From NCBI RefSeq assembly GCF_019510245.1, contig NZ_JAEKKT010000128.1:112099-176098 (forward strand): a DNA stretch of 64,000 nt, given 5' to 3'. Shown piece after piece: positions 36,958 through 45,991 of the stretch. A program made the position numbers and the translations under genes. The notes beneath the pieces were generated by a model. That model was not told the DNA's origin. It did not search any database and was given only the letters and a program-made list of their open reading frames with translations. The stretch's first letter is position 1. Each line of letters begins with the position of its first letter. This DNA comes from Streptomyces sp. (lineage in GTDB: Bacteria > Actinomycetota > Actinomycetes > Streptomycetales > Streptomycetaceae).

Positions 36958-38538
36958 TTACTGGCCGACCCGGCCCGGCTGCAGGGTCTGCGTGAACAGC
37001 ACGGTGCCGTCGTACTCACGCAGCCGCACCGTCAGCTCGCCGCTGTCACCGTCGATGTCGACCTCGCCGAAGAACTGGTAGCCCTCGGCGGGTGACACGT
37101 TCGAGGCGGTCGGCGCCTTGACGAACACCCGGTCGGGGCCGAACGTGCCGTCCAGCGCGTTGGCCGGGAAGGCACCGGCGTTCAGCGGGCCGGAGACGAA
37201 CTCCCAGAACGGCGCGAAGTCCTTGAACGCGGCCCGTGAGGGGTCGTAGTGCTGGGCCGAGGTGTGGTGGACGTCGGCCGTCAGCCACACCGTGCCGGTG
37301 ATCTTCCGGTGCTTGATGTACCGCAGCAGCTCCGCGATCTGCAGCTCACGGCCGAGCGGCGCGCCCGGGTCGCCCTGGGCGACGGCCTCGAAGTTCGCCT
37401 TGCCCTCGACCGGGTCGGGCACGACCAGCCCGAGCGGCATGTCCGCGGCGATCACCTTCCACACCGCACGCGAACGGGACAGCTCGCGCTTGAGCCACTC
37501 CAGCTGCTCGGCGCCGAGGATGCCCTGCGGGTCGGTCGTCTGGTCGTCGGGCGAGTTCGCGTTGCGGTAGGTCCGCATGTCGAGCACGAACACGTCGAGG
37601 AGCGGACCGTGGTGGTGGACGCGGTAGATCCGGCCGTCCGGGCGGCCGCTGATCGTGGAGATCGGGAAGTACTCGGAGAACGCCCGCCGCGACCGCAGCG
37701 CCATGTCGTCCAGCTTCGTACCGGCGGGGTAGGCGGTGCCGGTGCCGATGACCTCGCCCGGGTACCAGTTGTTGCGGACCTCGTGGTCGTCCCACTGGAT
37801 GACGTTGGGCACCTGGGCGTTGAACCGGCGCAGCGCCTGGTCCAGCAGGTTGTAGCGGAAGTTGCCGCGGAAGTCGTCCAGCGTGACCGCGACGTGCGAC
37901 TTCGCCTCGGAGGTGACGTTGCGGTACAGGCTGCCGTCGGGCAGCGCCTGGGTGGCCGTGATCACGCCGTCGGCGTAGATGTTGTCGCCGCTGCACAGGA
38001 AGAAGTCGGGGTCCAGCTTCGCCATCGCGTCGAAGATGCGGTAGCCGCCGATGGACTCGTTGATGCCCCAGCCCTGCCCGGCCAGGTCACCCGACCACAC
38101 GAACTTCACGCCCTGGCGGCGGCGCGCGGACGCGGTGCGGAAGGTGCCGGTGACCGGATCGCCGGTGCGGCGCGGGTCGTCGGGGTCGGCGAGCAGCACC
38201 CGGTAGTGGATCTGCTCGCCGGACGGCAGCCCGTGCAGCCGGGTGGTACCGGTGAAGTCGGTGCCGGCGCCGAGCAGCGGGCCGCGCCACCTGCGGGCGC
38301 CCCGGAACGACTCGGTGGCCGAGGTCTCCACGATCATCCGGGCCGGCCGGTCCGAACGGACCCACACCAGGCCGGAGTCGGCGGTCACGTCGCCCGCCTG
38401 CACGCCCCAGTCCGCGCGGGGACGCCCGGACAGTGCGAACGCCGGCGCGGAACCGAGCGCCGTGGGCAGGGTCAGGGCCGCCGACGCGGCGAGCGAGCCG
38501 CGCAGCACACTGCGGCGGCCAGGGAGCGAAAAGGACAT
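36958..38538 (-). CDS. phoD: Tat-exported alkaline phosphatase D
   Basis: The 526-residue protein has a twin-arginine signal (GRRSVLRGS, residues 7-15, then an Ala/Leu-rich core ending APAFA). The PhoD catalytic blocks are intact: VWSGDLAGQGWG, LCSGDNIYADG, IQWDDHEVRNNWYPG and LTADVHHTSAQ. It is a secreted phosphodiesterase/phosphomonoesterase that frees phosphate from organic esters, needing Ca2+ and Fe3+ in characterised members. Start ATG 38538 lies 7 nt after GGAGG. A PHO-box-like tandem repeat lies 66-87 nt upstream. Confidence 0.95.
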   Translation of the reverse strand: MSFSLPGRRSVLRGSLAASAALTLPTALGSAPAFALSGRPRADWGVQAGDVTADSGLVWVRSDRPARMIVETSATESFRGARRWRGPLLGAGTDFTGTTRLHGLPSGEQIHYRVLLADPDDPRRTGDPVTGTFRTASARRRQGVKFVWSGDLAGQGWGINESIGGYRIFDAMAKLDPDFFLCSGDNIYADGVITATQALPDGSLYRNVTSEAKSHVAVTLDDFRGNFRYNLLDQALRRFNAQVPNVIQWDDHEVRNNWYPGEVIGTGTAYPAGTKLDDMALRSRRAFSEYFPISTISGRPDGRIYRVHHHGPLLDVFVLDMRTYRNANSPDDQTTDPQGILGAEQLEWLKRELSRSRAVWKVIAADMPLGLVVPDPVEGKANFEAVAQGDPGAPLGRELQIAELLRYIKHRKITGTVWLTADVHHTSAQHYDPSRAAFKDFAPFWEFVSGPLNAGAFPANALDGTFGPDRVFVKAPTASNVSPAEGYQFFGEVDIDGDSGELTVRLREYDGTVLFTQTLQPGRVGQ

Positions 38539-38603
38539 GGGAGGGCCTCCAGAGCGGGATCCGGCCAGTAGTGCACAGCCACAACTACTGGGGCCCCGCA
38601 GCG

Positions 38604-38625
38604 CACACGCAAACCGCGAGTGAAC
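38604..38625 (-). promoter_or_regulatory. PHO box (PhoP site) upstream of phoD
   Basis: Read on the minus strand, two adjoining 11-nt units are GTTCACTCGCG and GTTTGCGTGTG. The first fits the Streptomyces PhoP direct-repeat consensus at every position; the second at about seven of eleven. The position, 66-87 nt before phoD, is what is expected for phosphate-starvation activation. Confidence 0.6.
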
Positions 38626-38834
38626 AACTGGACCACCCCGCAAGCGCTGTCTCTCCGGAGGGCGGTGCTGTCACGGTCGTTCCGGTCCGGTGCCCCTGGC
38701 GCCACGGAAACGGCCGCGCTGCTGTGGCAGGCGGCCGTCAAACTCCGGGCGAGCGGTCGGTGCACCGCTTCCGTGCTGTCGGCCGCCGGTCGCCGGCCGA
38801 CCGCATCGGACGCGGCGTCGGTGCCCGGCCCTCC

Positions 38835-39665
38835 TCAGCGGCTGCCGTCGAGGATGACGCGGGCGACCAGCGCCGGGTCGTCGTTCATCGGGCAGTGCCC
38901 GCAGCCGGGCAGCCGGACCAGCCGGGCCTTGGGAATGATCTGCTTGGCCCGCACCCCCTGGCGGCGCACCAGCAGCAGGTCCCGGGTGCCCCAGCCCACG
39001 GTGACCGGGATGCCGGGGACGTCGTCGGTGAACTGGACGGCGGCACCCGCCCGCAGCGTCTCGGCGAATCCGCTGGCCTGCGCGAGGGCCAGCGTCTCGG
39101 CGACCACGGCCTCGGGTGAACGGCGCGCCGGGCGGGCGTAGATGGTGCTCGTCAGGGCGGCCCGGCCGGCGGCCGACCGGGACAGCCGCTCGACCAGCGG
39201 GAGCGGCAGCCGCTCCGCGATCCGCCGCATGGCGATGAGCACACCGAAGGCGTAGCGCCGTTCGGCCTGGGACCAGAACCCGGCGGGGGAGAGGGCGGTG
39301 ACGGACCGTACGAGCTTCTCGCGGCCCAGCTCCAGCGCCAGCAGCCCGCCGAGCGAGTTGCCCGCCACGTGCGGCCGGTCCAGCTCCAGGGCCTCGAACA
39401 GGGCACCGAGCAGGGCGTTGGTGGTGGGCAGGTCGTAGGCGAGACCGTCGGGCAGGGCCGGGGAGGCGCCGAAGCCGGGCAGGTCCACGGCGATCACGTC
39501 GCGCTCGGTCGCGAGGATGTCCACCACGGGGTCCCAGGCCTGCCGGTGATGCCCTATGCCGTGGATGAGGACCAGCGGTTCGCCGCGGCCCACGCGCGCG
39601 TACGAGACGGTCACATCCTGCCGGCCGTGCGCGGCCGGGGCTTTGAACGAGACGGTGGCGGACAT
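38835..39665 (-). CDS. Alpha/beta hydrolase
   Basis: The 276-residue protein has LIHGIGHHRQAWDPV (oxyanion region), the nucleophile elbow GNSLGG (Ser), DLPGFGASP and a late catalytic histidine in PGCGHCPMNDDP. It has the size and order of esterase/lactonase-like enzymes; no signal peptide. The substrate is unknown. It reads in the same direction as phoD but is separated from it by 296 nt in which I see no gene. Start ATG 39665. Confidence 0.9.
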   Translation of the reverse strand: MSATVSFKAPAAHGRQDVTVSYARVGRGEPLVLIHGIGHHRQAWDPVVDILATERDVIAVDLPGFGASPALPDGLAYDLPTTNALLGALFEALELDRPHVAGNSLGGLLALELGREKLVRSVTALSPAGFWSQAERRYAFGVLIAMRRIAERLPLPLVERLSRSAAGRAALTSTIYARPARRSPEAVVAETLALAQASGFAETLRAGAAVQFTDDVPGIPVTVGWGTRDLLLVRRQGVRAKQIIPKARLVRLPGCGHCPMNDDPALVARVILDGSR

Positions 39666-39950
39666 GGGGGCTCCTCGTCTGGCGACTTCGGCGGACGCCG
39701 TAGACAGCTTGTCAGCAATTACTACTCGCGGGTAGTCCCCGGTCTGGCGTGTCGCACGCCGACGGTCCCCGGATCATTCTGGGCCGGGGATGCGGGCCGC
39801 TCCGCGATTCCGCCCTGCCGTGCGAGGACGTGTCGTACGCCGCGCCGTGCGACCGGAGCTTTGCCGCCATGTCACGAAAACCCACCCGCGCGAACGCCTC
39901 GTGAACGCTCCGTGGCACCGCTTTCTATGCGTTGGCCAAGGGATCGAGGA

Positions 39951-39985
39951 TTGGTCTTGACCAAGGGTCTGCGCCGCCCTATGGT
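39951..39985 (+). promoter_or_regulatory. DasR-like operator overlapping a consensus-type promoter
   Basis: TTGGTC-TT-GACCAA (39951-39964) is a perfect dyad. Its core TGGTCTTGACCA differs by one base from the DasR site core TGGTCTAGACCA. The right arm holds a -35 box TTGACC (39957-39962), followed after 17 nt by TATGGT (39980-39985) as -10. Binding here would block polymerase. It lies about 100 nt before the GntR gene. The rest of the 39666-40061 gap shows nothing coding. Confidence 0.6.
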
Positions 39986-40061
39986 CGCAGATAAGTAAAA
40001 CAACCTTTAATAAACAAGGGCGCTAAAACGCCGCCGGACCACGGCGATTGCGGAGGACAGG

Positions 40062-40823
40062 GTGGGGACCACGCAGCTGGAATCGGTGCCGGAACCGAAG
40101 TACTGGCATCTCAAGACCGTGCTCAGTGAGGCACTGGACTCGGAGTTCTCGGTCGGCGAGATCCTGCCCAACGAGCGCGACCTCGCCGCCCGCTTCGGCG
40201 TGGCCCGCGCCACCCTCCGTCAGGCCCTCGAACAGCTCGAACTCGAAGGCCGGCTGCAGCGCCGCCGCGGCGTCGGCACGACGGTCGCGCCCCCGCGCAT
40301 GGGCGTGGCGGTCGGCACCGACCAGCACGCCTGGCCGGGCGCCCCCGGGGACGCCTGGCAGCCCGCCGACTGCACCCTCGCGGTGCCGCCGGCCGCCGTC
40401 GCGACCGCCCTGGAGACCGGCGCGAAGGAGCCCGTGCACATCGTGCGCCGCTCCCGCGTCTCGCACGGCCAGCCCGTCGCCGCCGAGCTGCTCTACATCC
40501 CGGCGGCCTCGATCCCGGAACTGACGGCGATCGACGCGCCGTCCGGAGCACCTCGCGCGCGTGCGGTGCTGCGTGAGCTGCAGCGCCTGGAGCTGGAGAG
40601 CCAGGACCGCGCCGTGGAGCTCGGCTCGGCCCGCGCGGACGACGCCAAGGAACTCGACCGGCTCCCCGGTGCCCCGGTGCTGGTCGTCACCACCCGGTTC
40701 CTGGCCGCCGGCCGTACCGCCGCGCTCTCCGTCGCCACCTACCGCGCGGACACCTGCCGGCTGACCTTCGGCGACACCGGCGGCGTGGAGATCCACCACG
40801 GCCCCGAGCGGCAGGCCTCCTAG
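40062..40823 (+). CDS. GntR/HutC family transcriptional regulator
   Basis: The 253-residue protein has an N-terminal GntR winged helix (GEILPNERDLAARFGVARAT, LRQALEQLELEGRLQRRRG) and a UTRA-type ligand domain (VHIVRRSRVSHGQPVAAELL). HutC-type regulators usually sense sugar phosphates or amino-acid catabolites. Start GTG 40062 follows CGGAGGA. The upstream dyad of GntR/HutC shape over its own promoter suggests autoregulation or control by DasR. It resembles DevA-like regulators of Streptomyces but I do not assign a name. Confidence 0.9.
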   Translation: MGTTQLESVPEPKYWHLKTVLSEALDSEFSVGEILPNERDLAARFGVARATLRQALEQLELEGRLQRRRGVGTTVAPPRMGVAVGTDQHAWPGAPGDAWQPADCTLAVPPAAVATALETGAKEPVHIVRRSRVSHGQPVAAELLYIPAASIPELTAIDAPSGAPRARAVLRELQRLELESQDRAVELGSARADDAKELDRLPGAPVLVVTTRFLAAGRTAALSVATYRADTCRLTFGDTGGVEIHHGPERQAS

Positions 40824-40842
40824 CCACCGCCCTTGACACCAG

Positions 40843-40873
40843 GTCGCGCCCCGGTCATCCGCCGGGGCGCGAC
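40843..40873. terminator. Bidirectional terminator between gntR-type and ROK genes
   Basis: GTCGCGCCCCGG and CCGGGGCGCGAC form a perfect 12-bp stem with a 7-nt loop, between convergent genes ending at 40823 and 40896. Confidence 0.8.
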
Positions 40874-40895
40874 GCTTCGCGTGCGGGGCATCCGC

Positions 40896-42053
40896 TCAGC
40901 GGCGCGCGGTGACCGTCCCGTCCACCGCGAACAACTGCTCCTCCACATGGTCGAGGGCGAGCCGCAGCGCACCCGTCGCCACCGCCGCCTCACCGAGCAG
41001 CGAGAGTGCGACCCGGGGCGGCCGCAGACAGTAACGCGCGAGCTCCCGCCGCAGCGGCTCCAGGACGCCGTCGAGGCCGGCCGCCCAGCCGCCGATCACC
41101 ACCAGCTCCGGGTCCAGCGCCAGCACCAGCGCGGCGACGTCGTGGACCAGCCGCTGTATGAACCGGTCCACGGCCGCCCGCGCCCGCGCATCCCCCTTGC
41201 GGGCCAGCGCGAACACCTCGGCGACCGCCTGTTCGTCCAGCGGATGCAGCGGCTCGTCGGTGGTGGACAGCAGTGTCTCCGGGGTCACCTCCCGGCCCAG
41301 CAGATGCAGTGCGCCGATCTCCCCGGCCGCCCCGCCGTACCCCCGGTGCAGCCGGCCGCCGATCAGCGATCCGGCGCCCGGACTCAGCCCGGCCAGCACC
41401 ATCACCACGTCGTCGGACTCGGTGGCGGCGCCCTTCCAGTGCTCGGCCACGGCCGCCGCGTTGGCGTCGTTCTCCACCAGGACCGGGCACTTGAAGGACC
41501 GGCTCAGCCGCTCGCCGAGGCGCAGCCCCGTCCACTCGGGCAGCGCGGTGCCCAGCCGTACCCGGCCGTCCGCCTCGACTATGCCGGGGGTGCCGACCCC
41601 GACGGCCCGCAGCGAACTGCGCGCCACTCCGGCCCGGCGCAGCAGCTCGGCCACGGCGGTGCGCAGCCGCTCCAGCCGCTCGTCCGCGTCGGCGGTCTCG
41701 TCGACTTCCTTGGCCTGTGCCCCCAGCACCCGGCCGTCCAGGTCGGCCAGGAGCGCGGCGACGCGGTGCGGGCCGATCTCCAGGCCCAGCAGGTGCCCGG
41801 CCTCGGCCCGGAACCGGAACCGCCGCGCCGGCCGCCCCTGCCGGCGGGCGGCGCCCTCCTCGGCCGCGGTCTCGACGACCAGCCCGGCCTCGATGAGCCC
41901 CTCCACGACGCCCTCGACGGTCGGCCGGGACAGCCCGGTCACCCGGGTGATCTCGGTGAGCGTCGCACAGTCCGTGGCCCGCAGCGCGTGCAGCACCACC
42001 GCGGAATTGATCCTTCGCAGCAGAGACGGATCACCGCCGGTCAATCCCGCCAA
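40896..42053 (-). CDS. ROK family transcriptional repressor
   Basis: The 385-residue protein has an N-terminal helix-turn-helix (RINSAVVLHALRATDCATLT, GLSRPTVEGVVEGLIEAGLV) and a ROK/actin-like ATPase fold (LLGLEIGPHRVAALLADLDG, VLVENDANAAAVAEHW, GGAAGEIGALHLLG). Such repressors respond to sugars. The zinc-binding CxCGxxGC of sugar kinases is absent, which fits a regulator. The start is TTG 42053, with GGAGGA very close; TTG 42044 is better spaced from that site and also possible. Confidence 0.9.
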   Translation of the reverse strand: MAGLTGGDPSLLRRINSAVVLHALRATDCATLTEITRVTGLSRPTVEGVVEGLIEAGLVVETAAEEGAARRQGRPARRFRFRAEAGHLLGLEIGPHRVAALLADLDGRVLGAQAKEVDETADADERLERLRTAVAELLRRAGVARSSLRAVGVGTPGIVEADGRVRLGTALPEWTGLRLGERLSRSFKCPVLVENDANAAAVAEHWKGAATESDDVVMVLAGLSPGAGSLIGGRLHRGYGGAAGEIGALHLLGREVTPETLLSTTDEPLHPLDEQAVAEVFALARKGDARARAAVDRFIQRLVHDVAALVLALDPELVVIGGWAAGLDGVLEPLRRELARYCLRPPRVALSLLGEAAVATGALRLALDHVEEQLFAVDGTVTARR

Positions 42054-42187
42054 CGTCCGTCCTCCCAGCTAACCCTGCACGTTGGCCGGATCGTACTTCG
42101 GCGCCGACGACCCCGGCGAGTGCCGGACGCCGCCGATCTGCCCGAGATCCGCGATCAGCGGGGTACGGCGAACCGTGGAAGCGTCGG

Positions 42188-42676
42188 CTAGGCCTCCGCC
42201 GCCACCCGCAGCCGCCCGAACTCCTCCGCCATCGTCGCCGCCGTCCAGTGCGCGTTCAGGCCGCTCGGGTTCGGCAGGACCCACACCCGGGATTCCCCGA
42301 TCGTCCGCTCCTGCGGACCCACCCGGGCCCCGCGGTCGGCGAACGCGGCCCGGTAGGCCGTGACGCCCACCACCGCCAGCCACCTCGGCCTCACCCGCGT
42401 CACCTTGGCCGTCAGCAGGCGCCCGCCCTCGGCGTACTCCTCGGCCGTCAGCTCGTCGGCCCGCGCGGTCGCCCGCGCCACCACGTTCGTGATGCCGAGC
42501 CCGTACGACAGCAACTCGGCCTGTTCCGCGGGCTTCAGCAGCCTCGGGGTGAAGCCGGACAGGTGCAGGACCGGCCAGAAGCGGTTGCCGGGACGGGCGA
42601 AGTGGTGACCGGTGGCCGCCGTCATCAGGCCGGGGTTGATCCCGCAGAACAGGACGCGGAGGCCCTCCGCGAGCAC
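42188..42676 (-). CDS. mug: G/U mismatch-specific uracil-DNA glycosylase
   Basis: The protein has the Mug active-site motif FCGINPGLMTAATGHHFARP and the C-terminal VWVLPNPSGLNAHW. It removes uracil or thymine opposite guanine. GTG 42676 gives 162 residues, but it has no ribosome site, and 23 further in-frame codons upstream look coding (FTAAELEAARDRLVPDVLAE). These lead back to a CTG at 42745 that overlaps the purB stop as CTGA and has GGAG 7 nt upstream; the true product may be 185 residues from that CTG. It follows purB on the same strand. Confidence 0.9.
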   Translation of the reverse strand: MLAEGLRVLFCGINPGLMTAATGHHFARPGNRFWPVLHLSGFTPRLLKPAEQAELLSYGLGITNVVARATARADELTAEEYAEGGRLLTAKVTRVRPRWLAVVGVTAYRAAFADRGARVGPQERTIGESRVWVLPNPSGLNAHWTAATMAEEFGRLRVAAEA

Positions 42677-42741
42677 GTCCGGGACGAGACGGTCGCGGGC
42701 GGCCTCCAGTTCCGCCGCGGTGAAGCGGGGGGAACGGCCGG

Positions 42742-44187
42742 TCAGAGGATCGCTCCGGGGGTGTAACCGGCGGCCTCGGGGTGCTGCTTGACGATCTCCT
42801 CGATCCGGCCGGCGACGACACCGACCTGGGCGGCGGCCGCGCCCGTGAAGGACAGCTTGTCGGCCATCAGCGCCGCCAGCTGCTCGCGGTCCAGCGGCAG
42901 CCGCTCGTCGGCGGCGAGCTTGTCGAGCAGGTCGTTGCGCTCGGCACCCTGCTCACGCATCGCGAGCGCGGTGGCGACGGCGTTCTCCTTGATCGCCTCG
43001 TGGGCGACCTCACGGCCGACACCCGCGCGCACCGCGCCCATCAGCACCTTGGTGGTGGCGAGGAACGGGAGGTAGCGGTCCAGCTCCCGGGCGACGACGG
43101 CCGGGAAGGCGCCGAACTCGTCGAGGACCGTCAGGAAGGTCTCCAGGAGACCGTCGAGCGCGAAGAAGGCGTCCGGCAGGGCCACCCGGCGCACCACGGA
43201 GCAGGACACGTCGCCCTCGTTCCACTGGTCGCCCGCCAGCTCGCCGGTCATCGAGGCGTAGCCGCGCAGGATCACCATCAGGCCGTTGACGCGCTCGCAG
43301 GACCGCGTGTTCATCTTGTGCGGCATCGCCGAGGAGCCCACCTGACCCGGCTTGAAGCCCTCGGTGACCAGCTCGTGCCCGGCCATCAGCCGGATCGTCT
43401 TGGCCAGCGAGGACGGGGCGGCCGCCAGCTGCACCAGCGCGGTCACGACCTCGTAGTCCAGCGAGCGCGGATAGACCTGGCCGACCGAGGTGAACGCCTG
43501 CGAGAAGCCGAGGTGCGCGGCGATCCGGTCCTCCAGCTCGGTCAGCTTCGCCGCGTCGCCGCCCAGCAGGTCCAGCATGTCCTGGGCGGTGCCCACCGGC
43601 CCCTTGATGCCCCGCAGCGGGTAGCGCCCGAGAAGCTCCTCGACGCGGCCGTACGCCACGAGCAGCTCGTCGGCGGCCGTCGCGAAGCGCTTGCCGAGGG
43701 TCGTCGCCTGCGCGGCCACGTTGTGCGAGCGGCCGGCCATGACCAGCTCGGCGTACTCGCCGGCCAGCCTGCCCAGGCGGGCGAGGACGGCCGTCGTACG
43801 GTCCCGCATCAGCTCGAGGGAGAGCCGGATCTGGAGCTGCTCCACGTTCTCCGTCAGGTCCCGGGAGGTCATGCCCTTGTGCACGTGCTCGTGGCCGGCG
43901 AGGGCGTTGAACTCCTCGATCCGCGCCTTCACGTCGTGCCGGGTGACCTTCTCGCGCTCGGCGATGGAGGCCAGGTCGACGGTGTCGAGGACCCGCTCGT
44001 AGTCGGCGATCGCCGCGTCCGGCACCTCGATCCCGAGGTCCTTCTGGGCCCGCAGCACGGCGAGCCAGAGCTGCCGCTCCAGCTTCACCTTCTGCTCGGG
44101 CGACCAGAGCGTGGCGAGCTCGGCGGAGGCGTAGCGTCCGGCGAGGACGTTCGGGATGCGGGGCTTGGCGGGCGCGGCTGAAGTCAC
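42742..44187 (-). CDS. purB: Adenylosuccinate lyase
   Basis: The 481-residue enzyme of purine synthesis has the lyase signature VGSSAMPHKMN, the histidine region HEHVHKGMTSRDLTENVEQL and the KGPVGTAQDMLD block. It releases fumarate from SAICAR and adenylosuccinate. Start GTG 44187 gives the short leader TSAAPAKPRIPNVLAGRYAS; an earlier in-frame start at 44310 would add an Arg-rich, non-conserved extension. Its end overlaps the start region of the mug reading frame. Confidence 0.95.
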   Translation of the reverse strand: MTSAAPAKPRIPNVLAGRYASAELATLWSPEQKVKLERQLWLAVLRAQKDLGIEVPDAAIADYERVLDTVDLASIAEREKVTRHDVKARIEEFNALAGHEHVHKGMTSRDLTENVEQLQIRLSLELMRDRTTAVLARLGRLAGEYAELVMAGRSHNVAAQATTLGKRFATAADELLVAYGRVEELLGRYPLRGIKGPVGTAQDMLDLLGGDAAKLTELEDRIAAHLGFSQAFTSVGQVYPRSLDYEVVTALVQLAAAPSSLAKTIRLMAGHELVTEGFKPGQVGSSAMPHKMNTRSCERVNGLMVILRGYASMTGELAGDQWNEGDVSCSVVRRVALPDAFFALDGLLETFLTVLDEFGAFPAVVARELDRYLPFLATTKVLMGAVRAGVGREVAHEAIKENAVATALAMREQGAERNDLLDKLAADERLPLDREQLAALMADKLSFTGAAAAQVGVVAGRIEEIVKQHPEAAGYTPGAIL

Positions 44188-44242
44188 GTGTACGGAGTTT
44201 ACCCGGCATCCAGAGGGCCCCCGGAACGTCCATACGGTCCGG

Positions 44243-44277
44243 AGAGTGCAGGTCGGACGCGTTCCGACCTGCGCTCT
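44243..44277. terminator. Strong hairpin upstream of purB
   Basis: AGAG-T-GCAGGTCGGA, loop CGCGT, then TCCGACCTGC-G-CTCT: a 15-pair stem with one G-U. No gene ends here; both neighbours start in this 535-nt gap (44188-44722). It may insulate purB or be left from a lost gene. Apart from the operator at 44534 nothing else is evident in the gap. Confidence 0.5.
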
Positions 44278-44533
44278 TCCGTGGGGTCTGTGAGACGAGC
44301 TCCGGGCCATTCCTTCGGTGAACCGGCCCGGGGGCCCTGCGCCACGCGGAAGGCCGTTTGTCGGCGCCGGGCCAGAGCTGCAGAGCTCAACTGCGGTGGC
44401 TGGGCTGCACGCACCTTGATGTACGGGCCTGTCCTGTTCTGGTGGCAGGGCGTGGCCTGCATCCCGACGTTCGGCGGAACCCGCGATCCCTGTCGCTATC
44501 CCATCTCGTTCCGCGTCCCCTCTTGCCCCCTCA

Positions 44534-44552
44534 TGAAATTACGGTCATACTT
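44534..44552 (+). promoter_or_regulatory. ATTACGnTC operator, copy 1 (before hydrolase 1)
   Basis: GAAATTACGGTCATACTTT lies about 170 nt before the first alpha/beta hydrolase. The ATTACGnTC core recurs at three other places (46628-46636, 60621-60629, 61564-61572), all beside the paralogous TetR and hydrolase genes. Confidence 0.55.
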
Positions 44553-44722
44553 TAAAGGTCGCGGGAAACCTCAGGGATCTGACCCGGAGCGGCCCCGCCC
44601 GAGGCCTCTGGCCGCCGACTGCAGCCGCAGTCGGGAGACCGGGTTACCGCCCTGCGCCCACCCTGCAAGGAAGAAGGGGGCGGCGCACACTGGCGCCACC
44701 CCTCACATCGAAGGGCACGACC

Positions 44723-45592
44723 GTGAACGACGCACATGGAGTACGAGGCGACGTGGTGACGTCGTACAAGAACGCATCGACCCGCACCGTCACCGCCGGC
44801 GGAGTGACCTTCGCCTACCGTGAGCTCGGTCCCCGGTCGGGTGTCCCGGTGGTCTTCCTCACCCACCTCGCCGCAGTGCTCGACAACTGGGATCCCCGGG
44901 TCGTCGACGGCATCGCCGCCGGGCACCGGGTGATTACGTTCGACAGCAGGGGCGTCGGCGCCTCCACCGGTTCGACGCCGAAGACCATCGAGGAGATGGC
45001 CAAGGACGCCGTCACCTTCATCCGGGCGCTCGGACTCAAGCAGGTGGACATCCTCAGTTTCTCGATGGGCGGCATGATCGCCCAGGTGATCGCGCAGACC
45101 GACCCGCAACTCATCCGCAGACTGATCCTTGCGGGCACCGGTCCTGCCGGCGGTGAGGGCATCAAGAACGTGACCCGGATCTCCCACTTCGACACGCTCC
45201 GAGCGCTGCTCACCCTTCAGGATCCGAAGCAGTTCCTCTTCTTCACCCGCACCGCGAACGGGCGTCGGGCCGGCAAGGAGTTCCTGGCTCGTCTGAAGGA
45301 GCGCACGAAGGACCGGGACAAAGCGATCTCCCTCGTCTCCTACCTCTCTCAGCTCAAGGCCATCCACCGCTGGGGGCTGGCACGTCCGCAGGATCTCTCC
45401 GTGGTCCAGCAGCCCGTGCTCGTCGCCAACGGTGACGACGACAGGATGGTTCCGACGCAGAACTCGGTCGACTTGGCCCGGCGACTGCCGAACGCCGAGC
45501 TGGTGATCTACCCCGACGCCGGCCACGGCGGCATCTTCCAGTTCCATGAGCAGTTCGTGCCGACCGCTCTCGAGTTCCTCGAACGGCCGTAG
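44723..45592 (+). CDS. Alpha/beta hydrolase, TetR module 1
   Basis: The 289-residue cytoplasmic hydrolase has HLAAVLDNWDPRVVDGIA (oxyanion region), nucleophile elbow FSMGG, NGDDDRMVPTQNS with the acid, and a late histidine in DAGHGGIF. Start GTG 44723 follows AAGGG. It is a clear paralogue of the hydrolase at 59391-60260 (both have LDNWDPRVVDG, SMGG, LAGTGPAGG and DDRMVP/NDRMVP). The neighbouring convergent TetR gene has a paralogue in the same relation. Substrate unknown. Confidence 0.92.
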   Translation: MNDAHGVRGDVVTSYKNASTRTVTAGGVTFAYRELGPRSGVPVVFLTHLAAVLDNWDPRVVDGIAAGHRVITFDSRGVGASTGSTPKTIEEMAKDAVTFIRALGLKQVDILSFSMGGMIAQVIAQTDPQLIRRLILAGTGPAGGEGIKNVTRISHFDTLRALLTLQDPKQFLFFTRTANGRRAGKEFLARLKERTKDRDKAISLVSYLSQLKAIHRWGLARPQDLSVVQQPVLVANGDDDRMVPTQNSVDLARRLPNAELVIYPDAGHGGIFQFHEQFVPTALEFLERP

Positions 45593-45991
45593 GTCCGCGG
45601 TCCGGTCGGCGCTCAAACCGAGGACGTTGACTCAGAGTCGTGACGCCCGGTGGGCGGGCGACTCGAGGCGTCTGTCCGGCATCACTGACCTGGCCGTTTC
45701 CCGGCCGTGCGGCGCCGGCGAGGTGGTCGGCGTGCGGGACGGCGATGCGGAGAACGGCGTGGTACGCCCCGCCAGTGACGCGGCGGGAGCCTCCAGGGGG
45801 CTGAGCCGGTGCTGGCTGCTCGGTGCGAGGCGGGTCGGGCGAGCTCCCGCTGAGTGGTGAGGCGGCCTGGAGAAGTCCCGCTGGCCGCGTTGTCGGCGTG
45901 CAGGGAATCGCATTCGCGTGCGGACGCAACCTCACCACGCAGGGCGCGGCAGGGGGCAGGCGGTCACCCGCCCGGGGATTGACCGTCCCCC
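45593..45991. other. Gene-free convergent gap, nothing recognised
   Basis: These 399 bases lie between the stops of hydrolase 1 and TetR 1. I see no coding frame with a family match, no strong hairpin and no repeat here. Confidence 0.5.

Noticed and set aside
42069..42190. Open minus-strand stretch reading toward PKYDPANVQG
   Set aside because: No start codon or ribosome site and it continues as out-of-frame mug sequence; looks intriguing but cannot be supported as a gene.
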